A DNA stretch of 32,561 bases from assembly GCA_040902305.1 (NCBI GenBank), contig JBBDXN010000052.1, positions 1 to 32,561 on the forward strand, given 5' to 3'. The stretch's first letter is position 1. The number at the start of each line of letters is the position of its first letter. Below the pieces are notes generated by a model, which saw nothing but the letters and a program-made list of their open reading frames with translations, did not search any database and was not told the origin of the DNA. This DNA is from CAMLFJ01 sp040902305. Lineage in GTDB: Bacteria > Methylomirabilota > Methylomirabilia > Rokubacteriales > CSP1-6. Below, piece after piece: positions 22,736 to 30,469 of this stretch. The translations under genes were made by a program, and so were the position numbers.

Positions 22736-23629
22736 ATGCACACGCTCACGCTCGGCGACGTGGCCATCTCGCGAATCACCGAGATCGGGCGCTCGGCCTT
22801 CCCCACCACCCAGATGCTGCCCGAGTCCGACCCCGGGCGGATCGTCCAGCACCATCGCTGGATCAAGCCGCACTTCTTCGACGACGTCACGGGCGATCTG
22901 GGCTCGCGCATCCAGACCTGGATCGTGCGGACGCCGCAGCACACGGTGCTGGTGGATACCGGGGTGGGCAACGACAAGAGTCGGCACGAGACCGAGCTGT
23001 GGAACAAGCGGACCGGCGGCTACCTCGACGATCTCCGCGCCGCCGGGGTCACGCCCGAGCAGGTGGACCTGGTGCTGTGCACGCATCTCCATGTGGACCA
23101 CGTGGGCTGGAACACGCGGCTCGTCGACGGCCGGTGGGTGCCCACGTTCCCGAAGGCCCGTTACGTCTTCCCGGGCGAGGAGTGGGAGTTCTGGAAGCAC
23201 GAGAACCTGGCCGGGCGTGAGAAGTCGGGCTGCATCGCGGACAGCGTGGTGCCGGTGGTGGAGGCGGGTCAGGCGGTGATGGTGAACAGCACCTACGCGG
23301 TGGACCCGTGGCTCGCGTACGAGCCGTGGGTGGGCCACACCCCCGGCCACGTCGGCGTGCGCCTGCACACCGGCGCGGGCGACGCGGTCTTCTCCGGCGA
23401 CCTCATGCACCGGGTGGTGCAGGTGGCGGAGCCGCAGTGGAGCAGCATCTTCTGCTACGACGCGCCTCGGGCGGCGGCCACCCGCAAGGCCTTCGTCGAG
23501 CGCCACGCCGCCTCGGGTGACCTGGTGCTGCCCGCCCACTTCCCGCATCCCGGGCGCATCGTGCGCGACGGCGACGGCCACCGCTTCGAACCCGTCATGC
23601 TGGACGCGATCGCGGCGGCCAAGGCGTGA
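22736..23629 (+). CDS. MBL-fold metallo-hydrolase
   Basis: A 297-aa metallo-beta-lactamase-fold hydrolase. The metal motif is THLHVDHVGW (His117, His119, Asp121, His122). Further ligands are in VGHTPGHVGVRL, VFSGDLMH and VLPAHFPHPG. An IQTWIVRTPQHTVLVDTGVGNDKS strand precedes the motif. The pattern fits lactonases and thioester or ester hydrolases of the AttM/AiiA-like and alkylsulfatase-like groups; the substrate is not fixed by sequence. In this operon it may hydrolyse a lactone or CoA thioester intermediate. Its stop overlaps the CoA-transferase start as GTGA. Confidence 0.92.
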   Translation: MHTLTLGDVAISRITEIGRSAFPTTQMLPESDPGRIVQHHRWIKPHFFDDVTGDLGSRIQTWIVRTPQHTVLVDTGVGNDKSRHETELWNKRTGGYLDDLRAAGVTPEQVDLVLCTHLHVDHVGWNTRLVDGRWVPTFPKARYVFPGEEWEFWKHENLAGREKSGCIADSVVPVVEAGQAVMVNSTYAVDPWLAYEPWVGHTPGHVGVRLHTGAGDAVFSGDLMHRVVQVAEPQWSSIFCYDAPRAAATRKAFVERHAASGDLVLPAHFPHPGRIVRDGDGHRFEPVMLDAIAAAKA

Positions 23630-24771
23630 GCCCCGACCCGATGCTCCCGCTCGAGGGCATTCGCGTCGTCGAGGTCGCGCAGAACCTGGCCGGGCCCATG
23701 GCGGCCGAGATCCTGGCCCACCTGGGCGCCGACGTCATCAAGGTGGAGCGGCCCGAGGGCGACGACGCGCGCAAGTGGGGGCCGCCGTTCTGGAAGGGTG
23801 TCTCGCCGGGATTCCTCGCGGTCAACGCGAACAAGCGCGGGATCAGCCTCGATCTCAAGGACCCGAAGGCGGTGGCGTGGCTGCTGGACTTCCTGGGCGG
23901 AGCCGACGTGCTGATCCAGAACCTCCGGCCCGGCTCGCTCGAGGAGATGGGGCTCGGCCCCGACGCGCTGCTCGCGCGTCATCCGCGCCTCATCTACTGC
24001 TCGGTGTGGGCCTTCGGGCGCTCGGGCCCGCTCAAGATGAAGCCCGGCTTCGAGCCGATGGTCCAGGCCTTCTCCGGCCTCATGATGATGAACGGCGACG
24101 AGGGCGGGCCGCCCACGCGCATCGGCACGTCCATCCTCGACTACGGCACCGGCATGTGGACCGCGATCGGCGCGCTGGCCGGGCTCGCCCAGCGCCAGCG
24201 CACCGGGCGCGGCTGCGTGGTGGACGCCTCGCTCTACGAGACCGGCCTCGCGTGGCTCAAGGGCCACTTCGCGAGCTTTCGCGCGTCCGGTGAGGTGCCC
24301 GAGCGCCATCGCACCGGCAGCCAGCGCGTGGTGCCGTTCCAGGGGTTCGAGACCAAGACCGGCACCATCATCGTGGCCGCGGGCAACGACCGCCTCTTCG
24401 CCAAGCTGGCGGCCGTCGTGGGCCACCCGGAGTGGCCCAGGGACGAGCGCTTCGCCACCAACGCCGCGCGCGTCGCCAACAAGCCGGCGCTGCTCGCCCT
24501 GCTCGACACGATCTTCCTGACCCGCACCAAGGGCGAGTGGATCGACCTGCTGGAAGCGGGCGGCGTACCCTGCGGCCCCATTCACACCTTGCCGGAGGCG
24601 GTGACGCAGCCGCAGGCCGAGGCCATCGGCATCATCCAGCGCCTGCCCGGCGACGACTACGACGTCGTCTCGCTACCCTTGTCCTTCGACGGCCGGCGCC
24701 CGCCGATCCGCCGCGCCCCCCCGCGCATCGGCGAACACGACGCGGAGATCAGGGGTCAGGTCTTACATTCC
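23626..24771 (+). CDS. CaiB/BaiF (class III) CoA-transferase, 3' end lost in an element and gap
   Basis: Starts GTG at 23626 within the upstream stop (GTGA). LEGIRVVEVAQNLAGPMAAEILAHLGADVIKVERPEGDDARKWGPPF is the family N-terminus. The catalytic Asp is Asp172 in SILDYGTGMWTAIGALAGL. GRGCVVDASLYET and EAGGVPCGPIHTL are also diagnostic. These enzymes move CoA between carboxylic acids, here presumably activating the acid that the dehydrogenases oxidise. From residue 376 the frame enters the inverted-repeat element and then 10 N. The last genuine-looking residues are PRIGEHDAEI, close to the natural C-terminus. Frame after the gap is meaningless because its size is unknown. The gene may be complete with a replaced tail, or clipped by a few residues. 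Confidence 0.88.
24752..24771 (+). repeat. Left end of inverted-repeat element 2
   Basis: GGGGTCAGGTCTTACATTCC, identical to the end at 11728, then the gap. It overlaps the coding frame of the CoA-transferase. Confidence 0.85.
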
Positions 24772-24781
24772 NNNNNNNNNN
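24772..24781. other. Assembly gap 2 (10 N)
   Basis: Ten Ns inside the second copy of the inverted-repeat element. A 38-base unique stretch (24782-24819) remains between the gap and the right end; it is presumably interior element sequence. True length unknown. Confidence 0.95.
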
Positions 24782-24819
24782 ATTTCTCCGCCGACGCGGT
24801 GAGCTTGACGCCCACGGAA

Positions 24820-24844
24820 ATGTCGGAATGTAAGACCTGACCCC
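24820..24844 (-). repeat. Right end of inverted-repeat element 2
   Basis: Reverse complement of the left end, extended to 25 bases (ATGTCGG, then AATGTAAGACCTGACCCC). Its last C is also the final base of the TauE stop codon read on the minus strand, so the element directly abuts that gene. Confidence 0.85.
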
Positions 24845-25566
24845 TATCTGAAGGCGGTCCAGAGCATCGTGAGGCCAGAGAGGAGCATCAGGGCGTCCAT
24901 CAGGAGGTGGAAGCGGTCGGGGTGCAGGCGCAGCACGAAGCGCCTGGCGATCCAGGCGCCCGCCATGAGCGAGGCGCCGGTGATGAGGCCCTGGGTGATG
25001 ACGTCGAGCGGCAGGGCGCCGAATCGGCGGAACACCGCGGCCTTGCTCAGGTAGACCGCGAGCGACGCCGCGGCCTCGCTCGCGATGAACGCGCCTTTCA
25101 CGAGGCCGTGGGCCAGGAAGATCGGCGCGGTGATCGGCCCCGTGGTCACCACGATGCCGGTGAGGAAGCCGATCACCGCGCCGAGCATCAGCAGGTGCGC
25201 CAGGCGGAGCCGGAAGCCGCGGGCGGCGAGCCAGCGCCGGGCCGGGATCATCAGCAGGAAGAAGATGCCGAGCGCGCACTCGATCAGCCGCGGCGGCAGC
25301 ACCAGCAGGGTGCGCGCGCCGAGCGCCGCCGCGGGCACGCCGGTGAGGGAATAGGCCGCGACCGCGCGCCAGTCCACCTCGCGCCACCAGATCAGCACGC
25401 GCGAGAGATTGGCCAGGATCGCGGCGATCGCCATGATCGGGACGGCGTGGAGCGGCCCGAACACGATCACCAGCACCGGCATCAGCATGATGGACGAGCC
25501 GAAGCCCACGATGCCGCTGATGGTGCCGGCGGCCAGACCGACCCCCAGGACGAACAGCAGCTCCAC
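24844..25566 (-). CDS. Sulfite exporter TauE/SafE-family permease
   Basis: A 240-aa integral membrane protein with about 7-8 hydrophobic helices. LLFVLGVGLAAGTISGIVGFGSSIMLMPVLVIVF at the N-terminus is the TauE/SafE signature (G-x-x-x-G-x-G-G-x-x). GAVIGFLTGIVVTTGPITAPIFLAHGL is the repeat of this signature in the second half, and RLHPDRFHLLMDALMLLSGLTML the last helices. Members move sulfite, sulfoacetate or other organic anions across the inner membrane. I set the start at the GTG 25564-25566, 11 bases after the PanE-like stop; no better start exists. It probably forms an operon with the upstream reductase. The transport substrate is unknown. Confidence 0.88.
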   Translation of the reverse strand: MELLFVLGVGLAAGTISGIVGFGSSIMLMPVLVIVFGPLHAVPIMAIAAILANLSRVLIWWREVDWRAVAAYSLTGVPAAALGARTLLVLPPRLIECALGIFFLLMIPARRWLAARGFRLRLAHLLMLGAVIGFLTGIVVTTGPITAPIFLAHGLVKGAFIASEAAASLAVYLSKAAVFRRFGALPLDVITQGLITGASLMAGAWIARRFVLRLHPDRFHLLMDALMLLSGLTMLWTAFR

Positions 25567-25577
25567 ACCCGCCCCGG

Positions 25578-26620
25578 CTAGGCGAGCAGGCGGACGAGCG
25601 GCTCGAGGTTGCGCGGATCGGGCTTGAGGTGGCCGACGCCGTGCGCGTGGAAGGCGGCCACCACCGCGTCGTTGAAGGGCGTGGGAACGCCCACGTTGCG
25701 GCCCTCGGCGGCGACGAAGCCATTCAGGTAGTCGATCTCGGTGCGGCGGCCCTTCATCACGTCCTGCAGCATCGAGGGCCGGCCGCCGCTGCGGCTCTGC
25801 GCGTCGGCGGCGATCTCCCGGCCGAGCGTCTCGATGGCCGCCCCGTCGGAGGCCTCTGCGAAGCGCTTGGCCGCGATGCCCAGGATGGGCTCGATGCGGT
25901 GGCCGAGCGCGGTCCCGACCCGGACCACCTCGGCCCCGAGATGAGCGGCCACCCGGCGCGGTACCGGTTCGGAGCGCACCTCCGCGGTGCCGAGCCCGCT
26001 CAGGCCCGCGAGCGGGTTCAGCATGCAGTTGAGCGCGAGCTTGGACCACCGCTCGCCCCACAGGTTGGTCGTGACGACCGCGGGCGCCACCTCGCTCATG
26101 ATCTCGGCCACCCGCCGGGCCCGCGGCGAGTCGCTGCCGTCGTGCTCGCCGATCTTGAAGGCGGCGTTTCCCCGGTCGGTGCGGATGGCGTGGGCCGGCT
26201 CGTACATGCCGGCGCTGATGAGGATGACGCAGCCGAGCGTGCGCTCGCGGCCCGCCACCGCGGCCACCCGGTGATCGTTGATGCCGTTCTGGAAGTCCAC
26301 CACCACCCCGTCGGGGCGGCGCAGGTGGTCCACCGCGAGCTGGGTGGCCCACTCGGTGTCGTAGGACTTCACCGCGACGAAGACCGCCTCGAACGGCTCG
26401 CGCACCTGCGCCAGCTCGCTGAGGTGCAGCGCCCGCACCGGCACCACGTGCTCGCCGCAGCTTCCGGAGAGCCGGAGGCCGGCGGTCTTGATCTGGTCCA
26501 CGTGCTCGGGCCAGGGGTGGGCCAGCGTCACGTCGTGGCCGGCCTTGGCGAGCAGGCCGCCGACCACGCAGCGATGGCCCCGGCTCCGATGATGCCGATC
26601 CGCGTCTTCAGACCGCCCAT
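25578..26620 (-). CDS. Ketopantoate reductase-like (PanE/ApbA family) protein, interrupted by a 1-base frameshift
   Basis: The true start is the ATG at 26618-26620, preceded by a GGGAGG ribosome site. It encodes MGGLKTRIGIIGAGAI, the Rossmann G-x-G-x-x-G start. After that one base is missing near 26572 (ATCGCTGCG where ATCGGCTGCG is expected). The frame then continues as CVVGGLLAKAGHDVTLAHPWPEHVDQIKTAGLRLSG and stays open to the stop at 25578. With one base restored the product is about 347 aa. AVFVAVKSYDTEWA, VVVDFQNGIND, WSKLALNCMLNPLAGLSGLGT and the C-terminal RRTEIDYLNGFVAAEGRNVGVPTPFN with its conserved Lys/Asn/Glu are typical. It would reduce a 2-keto acid with NADPH. The shift is either a sequence error or a recent mutation. 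Whether this is the pantothenate enzyme or a paralogue cannot be told; no other panto genes are nearby. Confidence 0.82.
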
Positions 26621-26706
26621 GGACCCTCCCGCCGGCGGCCTCGGTCACTGCCGCCGCGCGGCCCCGCGTAGGCTACAGGACTCGAGCGCGGCCGCGCAAG
26701 GGCGTG

Positions 26707-26817
26707 TCAGCGGCGCCGGCTTCGCCGCCGCATGATCCAGCGCTCGCGCGCGATCCAGCCGGCGGCGGCGAGCACGCCGGTGGTGATGGCCACGATCAAC
26801 CAGCCGGTCTCGCTCAT
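26707..26817 (-). CDS. Small single-pass membrane protein (36 aa)
   Basis: A short frame with a GGGAG ribosome site 5 bases before the ATG (26815-26817) and a TGA at 26707-26709. The protein begins MSETGWLIVAITTGVLAAAG, a clear transmembrane helix of about 18 residues (6-23), and ends with a strongly basic tail rich in Arg (RRRSRRR). By the positive-inside rule the tail is cytoplasmic. It lies in the 373-base region between the PanE-like gene and the kinase, on the same strand as PanE. I know no family match. Candidate roles are a modulator of a larger membrane protein such as the TauE permease or the divergent histidine kinase, but this is speculation. The rest of the region shows no other gene. 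Confidence 0.55.
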   Translation of the reverse strand: MSETGWLIVAITTGVLAAAGWIARERWIMRRRSRRR

Positions 26818-26981
26818 GACAACTCCCTTCTTACCGGGTCGGGGTTACCCGATCTCGAGGCCTCCGCGGGCGCGCTCTCCACTCGGCCTCAATCAAACCG
26901 AGGATTTCCGCGGATCGTCTCACGGCACGGGCGTTGCTCTCTCAGCACGATCCGGGCCGGGCGCGGGGCGTATGCGGGGCG

Positions 26982-26987
26982 TATGAT
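26982..26987 (+). promoter_or_regulatory. Candidate -10 element (TATGAT) at the kinase start
   Basis: TATGAT lies 6 bases before the chosen ATG at 26994. A transcription start 6-7 bases downstream would be the A of the start codon, giving a leaderless mRNA. No -35 match is visible in the GC-rich upstream sequence. No ribosome site precedes the ATG, consistent with this. Confidence 0.4.
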
Positions 26988-26993
26988 GTGGCG

Positions 26994-29900
26994 ATGCCTG
27001 ACGCGATGCAGCGCACCACGGTCCGCCTCAGCGTGCTCGATCCTCCTCCGGTCCAGTCGTTGAAGCGGTACGGCGCCGCCGTCCTTGCGGTGGGCATCGC
27101 CCTCGGCTGCACGCTGCTGGCGCTGCCGCTGGCCGAGCGGTCGCAGCTCTTCCTCCTGCTGGCCGCCGTCGTGCTCAGCGCCTGGTACGGCGGGCTGGGC
27201 CCGGGCCTCTTCGCCACCGCGCTCGCCATCGGCGGCCAGGTCGTCTTCTTCCAGGCGCCCTACGCCGACGTGCTCCTCCGCCTCCTGTCCTTCGCCCTGG
27301 TCTCCGTGTCCATCTGCGTCCTGGCCGCGGGCCGGCGCCGCGCCGAGGAGCGGATGCGCGACCACCGGGAGGAGCTGGCGGTCACGCTCTCGAGCATCGG
27401 CGACGCGGTCATCGTCACGGACCGCGCCGGGCGCATCACGTTCATGAACGTGGCCGCGGAGCGGCTCACCGGCTGGAGCGAGGCGGACGCGCGAGGCCTC
27501 GATCTTCCGCAGGTGTTCGTCATCGTGAACGAGCAGAGCCGCGCGCCGGTCGAGAGCCCGGTGGCGCGCGTGCTCCGCGAGGATCGGGTGGTGGCGCTGC
27601 CGGACGGCACGGTGCTGCTCCGGCGTGACGGGGAGGAGCGCGCCATCGACGACAGCGGCGCACCGGTCCGCAATCGAGCCGGCGGCACGGTGGGGGCGGT
27701 GCTGGTCTTCCGCGATCTCACCGAGCGGCGCGCCATCGAGCGTGATCAGGCGCAGGTCCTGGCCCGCGAGGAGACGGCCCGCCGCGACGCGGCCGCGCTG
27801 TCGGCGGTGGGCCGGGCGCTCGTGCAATCGCTCGACGTGGAGAGCGTGGGACGGCACATCGCGGAGGGCATCCGGGTGCTGCTGGGCGGGACCCTGTCCG
27901 TGCTCTGGGAGCGGGATCCCGCCACGAACCGCCTCGTGGCCGTCGCGACCGCGGGGTCGAGCACGTCGTTCCCGCCGGGTACCCGGATTCCCCAGAACGA
28001 GCTGCTGGCCGGATTCGCGGTGACCGAGGGCCGGCCCGCCTCGACCCCGGACATCCTGACCGACGCCCGCCTCACGCTCACCCCCGAGACCCGCGCGCTG
28101 GTCGAGCGGTCCGGGCACGGGTCCGTGCTCGCGGTCCCGCTGACCATCGGCGGGCGGGTGACCGGCGTGCTCGCGGTCGGCGACGTGACCGGCCGCACCT
28201 TCGACGAGGAGGAGATCCGCCGGCTGCAGGATTTCGCCAACCAGGCGGCGATCGCGCTCGAGCACGCGCGGCTGTTCGTGCTGGAGATCTCGCGCCGCGA
28301 GCAGCTCGAGGCCCTCGCCACCGTGCAGCGCGACCTCAGCGCCGAGCTGGATCTGGACCGGCTCCTCACCCTGATCGTGGAGCGGGCGGGCCGGCTGTTC
28401 GGGGGCTTCGGCTTCGCCTATCTGTTCGACGAGGAGAGCCAGTCGCTCGGAGCCCGCGTGTGGGGCCGCGCCGAGCCGGAGGCGGAGGCGCCGTTCCCGG
28501 CCGACGGCGGGCTGGTGGCGAGCTGCGCGAGTGCGCGCCGGGGGCTGCTCGCCAACGACTACGCGCGCTCGCCCTACGCGCTGCCCGCGGTGGTCGGCCT
28601 CGGGGTGCGGCACGCGATGGCGCAGCCGCTCGTGAGCCGCGGCCGCCTGCTCGGCGTGCTCGTGCTGTGCCGGCGCGAGGCGCGTCCGTTCCTCCCGGAC
28701 GACGTCGCGGCCTTCGAGGGGCTGGCGGTGCAGGCCGCGGTCTCGCTGGACAACGCGGTCCTCTTCGTCGAGGCGGGAAGGCAGCGGCGAGAAGCGGAGG
28801 TCCTCGCCGAGCTGGCCCGGTCCATCAGCGCCGCGCAGGACGTCTCCACCGTGCTCCAGCGGGTCGTCGACGGCGCCAAGGAGCTGTGCGGCTGCGACCT
28901 CACCAGCGTGGCCCTGCGGGACGCCGAGAGCGGCGCCGTCGTCATGCTCAACCGCGCCGGGGACTATCGGAGCGTCCCGGGGCGGCTCGTCATCGAGCCG
29001 GGCCGGGGGGCGGGCGGGCTCGTGCTCGAATCGGGCCGCCCGTTCCGTAGCGACAGCATGGCGCAGGATCCCCGGATCACGCGGGACTTCGCGGCCCGCA
29101 TCGCGATCGAGGGCCTCGTCACCACCCTGGTGGTGCCGATCATGGTGGAGGGCCGCGTCGAGGGCCTGCTCTACGTGCACCGGCGGACGCCGAGGCCGTT
29201 CACGGACCGGACCGAGACCGTCCTGCGCCAGCTCGCGGAGTACGCGGCGATCGCGATCCACAACATGCAGCTGCTCGCCCACGAGCATCAGATGCGGGCC
29301 GAGGCGGAGGGCGCGAGCCGGATGAAGGACGAGTTCCTGGCCACCCTGTCGCACGAGCTGCGCAGCCCGCTGCAGCCCCTGCTCAACTGGGCCTACCTCT
29401 TGCGCTCGCCCAACCTGGATCCCGCCAGCTCCGAGCGCGCGCTCGACGCCATCGAGCGGAGCACCAAGACCCTGGGCCAGCTCATCGAGGATCTCCTCGA
29501 CGTCTCCCGGATCGTCACCGGCAAGCTGCGGCTGCAGGCGCGCCCGGTGCGCCTGCCCGGGATGGTCCGGGCCGCGCTGGAAGCGGTGGAGTCGGCCGCG
29601 CTCGCCAAGTCGGTGGCGCTGGAGGCCCGGATCGAGCCCGACCTGCCCGCGGTGCTCGGCGACCCGGACCGGCTCCAGCAGGTGCTCTGGAACCTGCTCT
29701 CCAACGGGATCAAGTTCACTCCCAAGGGGGGCCGTGTCACCGTGAGCGTGGCCGGGCGCAACTCGGAGGTGGTGCTCACGGTGGCGGACACCGGCGCGGG
29801 CATCAAGCGCGAGTTCCTGCCGCACGTCTTCGAGCGCTTCCGCCAGGCCGAGAGCAGCACCAACCGGGCCTACGGTGGGCTCGGGCTCGGGCTCGCCATC

Positions 29901-30458
29901 GTGCGGCACCTGGTCGAGCTGCACGGGGGCAGCGTGTCCGTCCAGAGCGAGGGCGAAGGCCAGGGCGCCACCTTCAGCGTGCGGCTGCCGGTGGCGGCCG
30001 CGGTCCGGACCCCCGAAGAGCGCGCGCCCGCCGCGACCAAGGCCGAGGGGCCGGTCGATCGGAGCCTCGCCGGGCTGCGCCTGCTCATCGTGGACGACGA
30101 GGCCGACGCGCGGGAGGTGATGCGCTTCATGCTGGAGCGCGGTGGGGCCCGGGTGCGGACCGCGGAGTCGGCCACGCAGGCCCTCGACGCCATCCGGGAA
30201 GAGCGGCCGGATCTGCTCATCAGCGACATCGGGATGCCGGTCGAGGACGGCTACGTGCTGGTCCGCCGGCTGCGGGCCATGGAGGGGGGCCTGGGCCGGC
30301 GGCTGCCCGCGATCGCGCTGACCGCGTACGCGAGCGAGGAGGATACGCGCCGGGCGCTCATCGCCGGTTTCGATGCGCATCTCTCCAAGCCGGTGGATCC
30401 GGCCCGCCTCATCGAGATCGCGGCCGGGCTGGCCGGCGGCCGTCGCGACGCGGGCTGA
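26994..30458 (+). CDS. Hybrid sensor histidine kinase with PAS, three GAF domains and a receiver
   Basis: A 1154-aa membrane protein (ATG 26994; 1174 aa from an upstream ATG). Order: four KdpD/DUF4118-like transmembrane helices (about 26-113); PAS domain (125-250, TLSSIGDAVIVTDRAGRITFMN); GAF-like domains at about 268-425, 440-590 and 605-755; HisKA (777-842) with phospho-His787 in LSHELRSPLQ; HATPase_c (about 890-1000) with N box WNLLSNGIKFT, G1 ADTGAGI and G2 GGLGLGLAIV; and a C-terminal receiver (about 1027-1145) with DDE near the start, phospho-acceptor Asp1078 in LISDIGMP, and the conserved Lys in HLSKPVD. It senses small-molecule or redox signals and relays phosphate to its own receiver. 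No HPt or DNA-binding partner gene is adjacent, so its output is unknown. Confidence 0.93.
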   Translation: MPDAMQRTTVRLSVLDPPPVQSLKRYGAAVLAVGIALGCTLLALPLAERSQLFLLLAAVVLSAWYGGLGPGLFATALAIGGQVVFFQAPYADVLLRLLSFALVSVSICVLAAGRRRAEERMRDHREELAVTLSSIGDAVIVTDRAGRITFMNVAAERLTGWSEADARGLDLPQVFVIVNEQSRAPVESPVARVLREDRVVALPDGTVLLRRDGEERAIDDSGAPVRNRAGGTVGAVLVFRDLTERRAIERDQAQVLAREETARRDAAALSAVGRALVQSLDVESVGRHIAEGIRVLLGGTLSVLWERDPATNRLVAVATAGSSTSFPPGTRIPQNELLAGFAVTEGRPASTPDILTDARLTLTPETRALVERSGHGSVLAVPLTIGGRVTGVLAVGDVTGRTFDEEEIRRLQDFANQAAIALEHARLFVLEISRREQLEALATVQRDLSAELDLDRLLTLIVERAGRLFGGFGFAYLFDEESQSLGARVWGRAEPEAEAPFPADGGLVASCASARRGLLANDYARSPYALPAVVGLGVRHAMAQPLVSRGRLLGVLVLCRREARPFLPDDVAAFEGLAVQAAVSLDNAVLFVEAGRQRREAEVLAELARSISAAQDVSTVLQRVVDGAKELCGCDLTSVALRDAESGAVVMLNRAGDYRSVPGRLVIEPGRGAGGLVLESGRPFRSDSMAQDPRITRDFAARIAIEGLVTTLVVPIMVEGRVEGLLYVHRRTPRPFTDRTETVLRQLAEYAAIAIHNMQLLAHEHQMRAEAEGASRMKDEFLATLSHELRSPLQPLLNWAYLLRSPNLDPASSERALDAIERSTKTLGQLIEDLLDVSRIVTGKLRLQARPVRLPGMVRAALEAVESAALAKSVALEARIEPDLPAVLGDPDRLQQVLWNLLSNGIKFTPKGGRVTVSVAGRNSEVVLTVADTGAGIKREFLPHVFERFRQAESSTNRAYGGLGLGLAIVRHLVELHGGSVSVQSEGEGQGATFSVRLPVAAAVRTPEERAPAATKAEGPVDRSLAGLRLLIVDDEADAREVMRFMLERGGARVRTAESATQALDAIREERPDLLISDIGMPVEDGYVLVRRLRAMEGGLGRRLPAIALTAYASEEDTRRALIAGFDAHLSKPVDPARLIEIAAGLAGGRRDAG

Positions 30459-30469
30459 GAGCCCTTCGC

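Noticed and set aside
24782..24840. Continuation of the CoA-transferase after the gap to a stop at 24838-24840
   Set aside because: Depends on the placeholder gap length and reads element sequence, so the frame is not meaningful.
26640..26706. TTGCGC-18-TAGCCT as a promoter for the PanE-like gene (minus strand)
   Set aside because: Both boxes are weak and the 36-aa gene upstream on the same strand may be cotranscribed.
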